From assembly GCA_036677805.1 (NCBI GenBank), contig JAVBVS010000017.1, positions 25,037-89,036 of the forward strand: DNA of 64,000 nucleotides, read 5' to 3'. The notes under the pieces were generated by a model. The model made no database searches, was not told where the DNA came from, and was given only the letters and a program-made list of their open reading frames with translations. Source of the stretch: SIG78 sp036677805 (GTDB lineage Bacteria; Verrucomicrobiota; Lentisphaeria; Victivallales; Victivallaceae). Shown in pieces: positions 57,967 to 64,000 of this stretch. The translations under genes were made by a program, and so were the position numbers. The first letter of the stretch is position 1. Each line of letters opens with the position of its first letter.

Positions 57967-60510
57967 ATGAATTTTCTCAATCATTATTGGTTGTGGGCAC
58001 TGCCTTTTCTGCTGTTGATCGCCATCGTGCTTTATCTATGGGGGGACGCCGGACGCCGGCGGATCCTCCGGCAATATCTTTCCGGCGGCGCAGTAACGGT
58101 GCTTTCCGCCAATAAACGGGCGTTGCGGCGAATCCTGCTGCTGGGCGCGCTGTTTTTTCTGGGACTGGCGGCGGCGCGGCCATGGTGGGGGGAGCGGCTG
58201 CTGGACCTCAATGTCAGCGGCAATGACGTGCTGGTGGTTTTTGACGTTTCCAAAAGCATGCTGGCGCAGGATGTCGCGCCATCCCGGATCGAGCATGCCA
58301 AGTGGCTGTTGTCCGAGCTCATCAGGCAGAATCCTTCCGACCGTTTCGGCATCATCGCCTTCGCCGGGCGAGCGTTCGCCTCCTGTCCCCTGACCTCCGA
58401 CCGGGTGAGCCTCGAACAATGCATCGCCGAACTCAACACCGATCTGGTGCCGATCGGCGGCACCAACCTCGCCGATGCGCTCGGCACGGCAATGAGCGCA
58501 CTGAAGGCGGCCTCCGGCCAACAAAAGACGATCGTACTGTTCACCGACGGGGAAGAGCTCTACGGCTCGGTCGCCGCGTCCATCGCGGCCTTGAAAAAAG
58601 CCGGCATCGAACTCCTGATTGTCGGCTTGGGCAATCCCGACGTCCCCGCCCTGATCCCGGAACTTGGCAATGGCGGTCAGGCATTCAAGCGCGACGGCGC
58701 CGGCGAACTGGTTCGGACCCGGCTCAACGAACCGCTGTTGCGCGATCTGGCTGTCGCCACCAACGGCATTTACCTCAACAGCACGGCGGTCGAAACTGGA
58801 CTGGAGGTCCTGACCAAACGGCTTAAATCGCTCGATCACAGCACGGAACGCGAGCTCAAACGGACGCTGCCGATCGACCGCTTCATGTTTTTCCTGATCG
58901 TCGGAACGTTGCTGCTGGCCGCATGGTTTCTACTGAGCGAAGTACCGACGCGCCAGCGGCGCGGCGTGGTGGCGCTGGTGCTGGGATTGGGCCTCGCAGC
59001 CCATCCGCTTCCCGCCGGACCGGAGGCTCCGATCCTGCCGCCGCGCGCCGATAAAGTTTCCGAAGCCGCGGAAAAAGGCCAACCGGTGCAACCGGCCACG
59101 CCGCCGGATGCGATCACGGTCTACAATCAGGCCCGTGAATTTCAACTGGCGGGCAAAAATGAGGAAGCCAGACAACTGTATGAAAGCGCCATCGCCTCGG
59201 GCAAACAGCCTGTGGCGCGGGATTTGAGTCTGCACAACCTGGGCGTCCTCGAACACGGCAAAGCCCGCGGTCAAATGACTCAGGCAATGCAAACCGCCCA
59301 AAGCGGCGGTCTGGATGAAGCGCTCAAGCAGCTGGATGCAGCCAGTGCGGAACTGACTCAGGCGGAAGAACTTTATGTAAGCGCCCTCGCGGCAGCGGCG
59401 TCAAAGGAAACCGCCGCAGTTCAGGGCGATACCGCATTGGCACAGCAAATATTGCTGAATGACCGGGAAAAACTCGAAAAAATCAAAAAAGCGTTGGAAG
59501 AGCTGAAACAACAGCAACAACAGGCGCAACAAAAAACGCAGCAAGCCTCCCAGAAGAATCAGGACAAGAAGCAGCAGGACCAGCAGAAACAGCAAGACCA
59601 GCAGAAACAGCAGGGACAGCAAGGACAGGATCAGCAAAAGCAACAGGGCCAGCAGGATCAAAATCAGCAGCAACAGGGGCAGCAAGGACAGGATCAGCAG
59701 AAACAACAGGGACAGCAAGGACAGGATCAGCAAAAGCAACAGGGCCAGCAGGATCAAAATCAGCAGCAACAGGGCCAGCAGGATCAAAATCAGCAGCAGC
59801 AGGGGCAGCAAGGGCAGGACCAGCAGAAACAGCAGGGACAGCAAGGACAGGATCAGCAAAAGCAACAGGGCCAGCAGGATCAAAATCAGCAGCAGCAGGG
59901 GCAGCAAGGGCAGGATCAGCAAAAGCAACAGGGCCAGCAGGGGCAGGATCAGCAAAAGCAACAGGGCCAGCAAGAGCAGGATCAAAAGAGCCAGCCATCG
60001 GATGCTGCGAATCAAGCGCGAGAGGCGCTGAAAGATGCGCAGCAAGCCGTCGATCAATTGCGCCGGAACGCCGACAAAATGGATCAGAAGCAGCTGAGCG
60101 AACAAGCCCGGAAAGCAGCTGAAGAACTGAATCAAGCGGCTCAAAAGCAGCAGAAACAGGATTTTGAAGGCGCTCAGAAAGACCTGGAAGCCGCCGAACG
60201 CGAACTGGGAGCGCCGCAATCCGGCTCATCCGGCGACCAAAACAAAGATCAGCAGCAAGGCGAAAAGCAGCAGCAAAAGCAATCCGGCGAACAGCAGAAA
60301 CCGGGAGAAAAAGATGCCGCGGCGCCAAAGGAACAGGGCGACAAACCCCTGCCCGCTCCACCGGAAAAGAAGGAACAGTCGGAAAATAAAATGGATGAAA
60401 AGCAGACCGACGCGCTGCTTGATTTAATGAGTCAGGATGAAAAACTGCTGCGTGACGCCATCAAGTCGAATCGCAACCGCGGCATTCGTCCGGTGGAAAA
60501 GGATTGGTAA
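57967..60510 (+). CDS. batB: BatB-BatC fusion: vWA membrane protein with TPR and Gln-rich region
   Basis: The 847-residue protein starts with two membrane helices (about 7-25, 55-70), then a vWA domain with metal site Asp93-Ser95-Ser97 (VVFDVSKSMLAQDVAPSRIE), a helix at about 305-322, and TPR-like repeats from about 380 (AITVYNQAREFQLAGKNEEA, RDLSLHNLGVLEHGKARGQM). From about 510 it becomes extremely Gln-rich, with 117 residues made of two repeat units (59614-59964), ending in a charged tail (LMSQDEKLLRDAIKSNRNRG) like that of BatC. BatB and BatC are separate in Bacteroides; here they are one chain. It is divergent from MoxR and 6 bp before the BatD-BatE gene. Confidence 0.88.
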   Translation: MNFLNHYWLWALPFLLLIAIVLYLWGDAGRRRILRQYLSGGAVTVLSANKRALRRILLLGALFFLGLAAARPWWGERLLDLNVSGNDVLVVFDVSKSMLAQDVAPSRIEHAKWLLSELIRQNPSDRFGIIAFAGRAFASCPLTSDRVSLEQCIAELNTDLVPIGGTNLADALGTAMSALKAASGQQKTIVLFTDGEELYGSVAASIAALKKAGIELLIVGLGNPDVPALIPELGNGGQAFKRDGAGELVRTRLNEPLLRDLAVATNGIYLNSTAVETGLEVLTKRLKSLDHSTERELKRTLPIDRFMFFLIVGTLLLAAWFLLSEVPTRQRRGVVALVLGLGLAAHPLPAGPEAPILPPRADKVSEAAEKGQPVQPATPPDAITVYNQAREFQLAGKNEEARQLYESAIASGKQPVARDLSLHNLGVLEHGKARGQMTQAMQTAQSGGLDEALKQLDAASAELTQAEELYVSALAAAASKETAAVQGDTALAQQILLNDREKLEKIKKALEELKQQQQQAQQKTQQASQKNQDKKQQDQQKQQDQQKQQGQQGQDQQKQQGQQDQNQQQQGQQGQDQQKQQGQQGQDQQKQQGQQDQNQQQQGQQDQNQQQQGQQGQDQQKQQGQQGQDQQKQQGQQDQNQQQQGQQGQDQQKQQGQQGQDQQKQQGQQEQDQKSQPSDAANQAREALKDAQQAVDQLRRNADKMDQKQLSEQARKAAEELNQAAQKQQKQDFEGAQKDLEAAERELGAPQSGSSGDQNKDQQQGEKQQQKQSGEQQKPGEKDAAAPKEQGDKPLPAPPEKKEQSENKMDEKQTDALLDLMSQDEKLLRDAIKSNRNRGIRPVEKDW
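59614..59964 (+). repeat. In-frame minisatellite: 33-bp and 30-bp units coding Gln-rich repeats
   Basis: Eleven units lie end to end: seven of 33 bp coding GQQGQDQQKQQ (A) and four of 30 bp coding GQQDQNQQQQ (B), in the order A-B-A-A-B-B-A-A-B-A-A. All unit lengths are multiples of three, so gain or loss of units keeps the frame of the BatB-BatC fusion. The DNA copies are nearly identical, which points to recent duplication. Confidence 0.92.
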
Positions 60511-60516
60511 GCAACC

Positions 60517-62997
60517 ATGAGAGTAAGAGCAATTCCATTGATTCTGAGCCTGTTTCTGACAGGAGCGCTGCTGGCTGCCGCCGAGCCGGAAATCACGGCG
60601 GTGCTCTCCCCGGCAACCGTCGCCGCCGGAGAGCGGTTCACCTTGACGCTGAGCAGCAATTCCGGAGAGCTGCCCGAACTTCAGGAAGCGCCGGATTTCC
60701 AATATCTCGGAGCAAGTCAATCCACCCGCATTCTTAACGGCGCCAAGGAAATCAGTGTCAGTTATACATTCGTCGCCGGGGAACCGGGCAGTTACAAGCT
60801 GCCGCCGCTCGGCGTCAAACTCGGCAGCCGCACCGTCAAAACGCCGCCATTGACATTGACGGTGGTCAAAGCCGACGACATCAAGCTGCCCGGCGGCGAA
60901 GAGGTTTTCGCCAAAGGGGCTTTCGGCAACGGCGACCGGACCGATTACTATGTCGGCGAGGAAATTCCGCTGTTCATCCGGGTTTATTACCCGGAAAGCG
61001 ACCGGATGCGTTTTGAAATGAACTATCCGCAAATCGACACCGGCAAGTCGGTTTCCCGCGATTTCCGCGCGGTCAATCCGGACAACCCCAACTTCGCCCA
61101 GCCGACTCATGGGCGCCAGCGCATTGACGATCGGGTTTTTACGCGCATCGGTTTCCAGACCATATTCCGGCCATTGGCGCCCGGCAAACTTCAGGTGACG
61201 GCCAAGGTCCAGGGCAATGTCCTGCTTCAGGAGCAGTCCCGCAGTCGCGACCCCTTTGCCGATTTCTTCGGCTCGGGCAATTACCGGCGAATTCCGCGAA
61301 CACTGGAGGTGGAATTGCCGGAGCTTACGATCAAACCGCTGCCGGCGGCGCCGGCAGGCGTACTGTTTCTCGGGTTGGTCGGCGATTACAATGGCACCGT
61401 GAAGCTGTCGACGAACTCCATCGAAGCCCAGGAACCGCTGACGCTGAGCATCGAACTCAATGGTACCAGCTCTTTTGAAACCCTCAACGCTCCCAAGCTC
61501 GAATTGCCGGATTGCCGGGTTTATCCGCCGGAAATCAACACCTCGGGCAACTATACCGTAATTCGTTATGCGGTAATCCCGCTCAAAAGCGGACAACTGC
61601 CCCTGAAAACGGTTTTTGCCACCTTTGACCCGGTGTCGGGTCAATATCAATCGTTTGCCTTGAACACCACGCTGGAGGTCAAACCGTCGACCCGACCGGC
61701 GGGCGGCGCGGCGCATGATTACATTGCTCCGGGCAAAACGGCGCCGGCCCCCGACGATACCGCGAAAAAACCCGAATCGGAACGCACCACGCTGCTTTAC
61801 TGCAAGACCGCGCCGGGCCAACCGGTATCGCAGCCGTGGTGGCGCAATCAGCTTGGGGTGTTGCTGTTGCTGGCCCTGGCCGGACCGCTGTTTTTCCTGT
61901 TGCACGAATGGCATTTCCGCCGCCGGTTGCGCCGGGCGGCCGATCCGACGCTGCAACGCCGCAATCGGGCGGCGGCCGCGCATTCGACATTGCGCCGTCA
62001 ACTGCTTAACTGTCCGGCGGGCGAGCTGCCTCATCTGGCCACCGGGGAATTGACCGGCTATCTCTGCGACCGCTGGAACCTGCCGCCGGGCTCCACGCCG
62101 GAACAGGTGGCCGAAGCCGCACACGATCCCGAAATGGCGGCGGCATTAAGGCAATGCGGCGAATTGAGCTACCTGCCGCCGGAAATGGCCGCCACCGTAC
62201 TGGAAAAGGAAGCGCCCCGTCTGCGCCGGGTACTGTTGACCGGCTTCAAGTTGCTGGCGTTGATCTGCATCCTCGGAGCCATGAATGCCAAGGCTGAAGA
62301 AGCGAAGCCGGCGGCGTGTCCCACCAACTGGACCGATGCTCTGGGGGCCTACGACCGCGGCGATTATGCGCAAGCGGAGGAATTCTTTCGGCAGCGGCTG
62401 CAAAGCGACGGCAACGACCCCAATGTTTTGTACAACCTCGGCTGTATCAAGGCGGCGGAAAATGAACCGGAAAAATCGCTCTGGTATTTTGAACGCGCAG
62501 GACTCCTGAATCCCGGCGATTCGGCCATCCGGGAAAATCAGAATGTGCTGCGACGACGTTTCTTCCTGCCCGAAAAAGGTGCGGCGGCCACGCCGCGCGA
62601 ACTGCTGCTGATGTTGCGCGACCGCTGGCGTCCGGATCATTACTGGTTTCTGGCCGGAATCCTGTGGTCGGCCTGCTGGGTGGGACTGAGCTTCCGGCGG
62701 CGCTGGACACCGATGGTCAACTGGTCGTTCGTGCTGGTGTTGGCAATCGGCATGGTGCTGAGCATTATTGCGATGATTACGCAATTACAGAGCACCTATG
62801 ACTCGTCCCGCGGCCTGATCACCGTCAAAAGCGCGGAACTCTATTCCCTGCCCGGACGACACAACGGACAGCGGCTCGGCGTCCTTCCCGGCGGTACCCC
62901 GGTGGTGATTCTCGAAGAACGTCAGGATTACACGCACGTCACCGGCAACGCGCTGGAAGGGTGGGTCGCCAGTCCGAGCGTCGGCAAACTTCCGTAA
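60517..62997 (+). CDS. batD: BatD-BatE fusion: oxygen-tolerance protein with TPR and SH3-like tail
   Basis: The 826-residue protein has a signal peptide (residues 1-22) and a BatD domain (about 23-390: AVLSPATVAAGERFTLTLSS, YTFVAGEPGSYKLPPLGVKL, YYVGEEIPLFIRVYY), a membrane helix near 447-465, a helical linker, a second hydrophobic stretch near 575-590, a TPR unit (about 605-680: ALGAYDRGDYAQAEEFFRQR, NVLYNLGCIKAAENEPEKSL), two more helices (about 705-760), and an SH3-like end (AELYSLPGRHNGQRLGVLPG). The last three parts are BatE. Fusion of BatD and BatE is seen directly; the system's function in oxidative stress is family knowledge. A terminator overlaps the stop. Confidence 0.87.
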   Translation: MRVRAIPLILSLFLTGALLAAAEPEITAVLSPATVAAGERFTLTLSSNSGELPELQEAPDFQYLGASQSTRILNGAKEISVSYTFVAGEPGSYKLPPLGVKLGSRTVKTPPLTLTVVKADDIKLPGGEEVFAKGAFGNGDRTDYYVGEEIPLFIRVYYPESDRMRFEMNYPQIDTGKSVSRDFRAVNPDNPNFAQPTHGRQRIDDRVFTRIGFQTIFRPLAPGKLQVTAKVQGNVLLQEQSRSRDPFADFFGSGNYRRIPRTLEVELPELTIKPLPAAPAGVLFLGLVGDYNGTVKLSTNSIEAQEPLTLSIELNGTSSFETLNAPKLELPDCRVYPPEINTSGNYTVIRYAVIPLKSGQLPLKTVFATFDPVSGQYQSFALNTTLEVKPSTRPAGGAAHDYIAPGKTAPAPDDTAKKPESERTTLLYCKTAPGQPVSQPWWRNQLGVLLLLALAGPLFFLLHEWHFRRRLRRAADPTLQRRNRAAAAHSTLRRQLLNCPAGELPHLATGELTGYLCDRWNLPPGSTPEQVAEAAHDPEMAAALRQCGELSYLPPEMAATVLEKEAPRLRRVLLTGFKLLALICILGAMNAKAEEAKPAACPTNWTDALGAYDRGDYAQAEEFFRQRLQSDGNDPNVLYNLGCIKAAENEPEKSLWYFERAGLLNPGDSAIRENQNVLRRRFFLPEKGAAATPRELLLMLRDRWRPDHYWFLAGILWSACWVGLSFRRRWTPMVNWSFVLVLAIGMVLSIIAMITQLQSTYDSSRGLITVKSAELYSLPGRHNGQRLGVLPGGTPVVILEERQDYTHVTGNALEGWVASPSVGKLP

Positions 62998-63028
62998 AAG
63001 CCGCTTTTTTACGAAAAAAACGGCTTTT
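62996..63028 (+). terminator. Intrinsic terminator of the Bat fusion genes
   Basis: AAAAGCCG-C-TTTTTT and AAAAAA-A-CGGCTTTT pair across a 3-base loop, with one C-A mismatch, overlapping the TAA stop and ending in TTTT. Confidence 0.85.
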
Positions 63029-63032
63029 GAGG

Positions 63033-63060
63033 TTGCAAATTGTCGAAAAGCAATTATATT
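63033..63060 (+). promoter_or_regulatory. Promoter of tRNA-Val
   Basis: TTGCAA (63033-63038) and TATATT (63055-63060) are 16 bp apart, 20 bp upstream of the tRNA. Confidence 0.6.
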
Positions 63061-63079
63061 TAGGTCTGTCCCAACCCAG

Positions 63080-63156
63080 GGGCGGTTAGCTCAGCTGGCT
63101 AGAGCGCTGCTTTCACACGGCAGAGGTCACGGGTTCGAGTCCCTTACCGCCCACCA
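63080..63156 (+). tRNA. tRNA-Val (anticodon CAC)
   Basis: A full cloverleaf folds: acceptor GGGCGGT/ACCGCCC, D arm GCTC/GAGC, anticodon stem CTGCT/GGCAG with loop TTCACAC (anticodon CAC), T arm with GGTTCGAGTCC, and an encoded CCA at 63154-63156. Length is 77 bases. Confidence 0.96.
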
Positions 63157-63795
63157 TTTCCCCCTCCTCAAATTGAGCTTGGAATCATTCCTTCTGCCCG
63201 ACCCTGTTTTTTGCTGCTTTTGACGCGCGAATCAGAACATTTTTCAAGGCTGACATATCATAACATGTTGGACAGGATTATTACGCATACACCATCACGA
63301 AAGGAAGTGGTGGCAGTAAAAATAGTATTGAAAATATCGAGGGCGGTTTTTTTCTGCAAGTCGTAGTTTGAAACTATGTCCATATTTGAAAATAAGTTAT
63401 ATTATATGCCTATGCTGGTACACTACCGGAATTTATCATGCTTATGCTGCATTGTATGCATTTTTATTGGGGGCTGTGAGAATAAGCTCAAGTCTGTAGC
63501 TTGCAAGTTCCATATCAAGAAGATATCGTATTGTTCAGAAGCAAAGCAAGCCCAATCGGAGATGAAAATTTTCCGAGCAAACTATTATCCATTGGCGAAC
63601 GCATCAAATTACGTCCCGGGCGGCCAAGCAAGAAAGAGAATAATTAAGTCATAGTTTATTTATATAAAATAATATCTATTGAACGGCACTAAATTTTCAA
63701 TTTTCTAAAAAATTGATGGAGATAGAAATCGTAGAAGGTATTATGAAGTAAGACCTCCTATTTATTAATGGGCCTAATTGTAAAAGAACGGTGTT
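63157..63795. other. AT-rich region after tRNA-Val
   Basis: Base composition drops sharply from GC-rich to AT-rich within about 150 bp of the tRNA. Apart from the doubtful ORF at 63376-63654 no gene is seen. TCAATTTT-CTAA-AAAATTGA (63697-63716) is a perfect 8-bp stem that might end a transcript. The setting, foreign-looking DNA directly downstream of a tRNA 3' end, is typical of an integration site, but no second copy of the tRNA end was found in the window. Confidence 0.5.
63376..63654 (+). CDS. Doubtful small ORF, possible lipoprotein
   Basis: The 92-codon frame has no clear ribosome site. An internal start (MPMLVHYRNL) would give a short hydrophobic stretch ending FIGGC, which resembles a lipobox, followed by a Lys-rich tail. 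Nothing in it matches a family I know. The AT-rich setting makes chance ORFs more likely. If real it would be a lipoprotein of about 60 mature residues; I rate that low. Confidence 0.25.
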   Translation: MSIFENKLYYMPMLVHYRNLSCLCCIVCIFIGGCENKLKSVACKFHIKKISYCSEAKQAQSEMKIFRANYYPLANASNYVPGGQARKRIIKS

Positions 63796-64000
63796 ATGAT
63801 AGACTATATAGCATACCTGCCTAGGATTATATGTATAAAATGTTTATACAAATTGGCGCGAACAATACGTGGTGTTGAGTTTATTCAATACCCATTGTTA
63901 TTTTTTACAATCAGTCTTGTTATAATTTTTGCTCTGGACAAAAAATATCGATGTAAGTATGACTTTCTATTGCCCTCGGGGCAGATACTTACTGCAATTT
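63796..64000 (+). CDS. Membrane protein of unknown family, N-terminal part (runs off right edge)
   Basis: From ATG 63796 the frame is open for 68 codons to the window edge. It starts MIDYIAYLPRIICIKCLYKL and has one strong membrane helix at about residues 33-47 (PLLFFTISLVIIFALD) followed by basic residues and SGQILTAI. The ribosome site is weak (AGAACGG). Codon use is AT-rich, unlike all genes to its left. I do not recognise it. A small membrane-anchored protein of an integrated element is one possibility; a chance frame is another, since only 68 codons are visible. Confidence 0.4.
   Translation, partial: MIDYIAYLPRIICIKCLYKLARTIRGVEFIQYPLLFFTISLVIIFALDKKYRCKYDFLLPSGQILTAI

Noticed and set aside
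59614..59964. Regular repeats as a possible CRISPR array
   Set aside because: Units are 30-33 bp and directly abutting without unique spacers, and they are in frame within a gene.
59401..60219. A Leu-rich open frame on the minus strand that looks like a membrane protein
   Set aside because: It is only the complement of the CAG/CAA repeat array in the BatB-BatC gene.
60424..62124. A 566-codon open frame on the minus strand
   Set aside because: Antisense shadow of the BatD-BatE fusion.

Overview
The window looks like chromosome from a glycan-degrading bacterium of the PVC superphylum, most likely a Victivallis-like member of Lentisphaerota. This is an inference from gene content: five short pseudopilin genes with an FTLIEL-type N-terminus, each placed beside secreted or sugar-active proteins and a sugar-type regulator, plus a complete Bat (aerotolerance-type) operon. 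No rRNA or ribosomal protein gene is present to test it.

Layout. 1-1522 (-): N-terminal third of a DUF4011-type superfamily 1 helicase cut by the window edge. 1523-3300: decayed DNA holding an IS630 transposase remnant and a frameshifted glycosyltransferase-GtrA remnant. 3427-12622 (+): cluster 1, with a GntR/LacI-type regulator, an unknown TIM-barrel-like protein, a pseudopilin, a secreted DUF4838 protein with a duplicated C-terminal domain, a DUF4434-like protein and an MFS transporter. 12640-14003: a second decayed strip (IS5 remnant, a 5' gene stub, a gutted WYL regulator). 14167-21848 (-): cluster 2, with AraC regulator, small secreted protein, pseudopilin, secreted TIM-barrel-like protein, GntR/LacI regulator and GH78 rhamnosidase. 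22044-28522 (+): cluster 3, with a GH5-like enzyme, pseudopilin, LamG+GH42-like enzyme and a heparinase II/III-like lyase. 28588-31579 (-): small secreted protein, Nudix hydrolase, PiT phosphate transporter and its DUF47 partner. tRNA-Thr(CGU) lies at 31829-31904. 32119-43426: IclR regulator, a 1024-residue unknown, and an operon of FAD oxidoreductase, pseudopilin and two secreted proteins (cluster 4); an AraC/PocR regulator (43647-44471) is divergent. 44611-50825 (-): cluster 5, with LacI regulator, pseudopilin, secreted GH123/DUF4091-like protein and two Gfo/Idh/MocA oxidoreductases. 50928-53627: SGNH hydrolase, a third Gfo/Idh/MocA protein and a divergent AraC regulator. 53713-62997: Bat region, with MoxR ATPase, DUF58, a membrane anchor protein and BatA on the minus strand, and BatB-BatC and BatD-BatE fusions on the plus strand. 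tRNA-Val(CAC) is at 63080-63156, followed by AT-rich DNA with a partial membrane ORF at the right edge.

How it works together (inference). Each cluster reads as a self-contained glycan module: a one-component sensor (GntR/LacI, AraC, LacI), secreted or cytoplasmic carbohydrate-active enzymes, often a small beta-sandwich secreted protein, and one private pseudopilin. No secretin, assembly ATPase or prepilin peptidase is in the window, so the pseudopilins must rely on machinery encoded elsewhere. Cluster 2 has a recurring operator-like motif upstream of several of its genes. Cluster 1 differs from the rest: it is less GC-rich at third codon positions and is bracketed by transposase remnants, suggesting acquisition by transfer.
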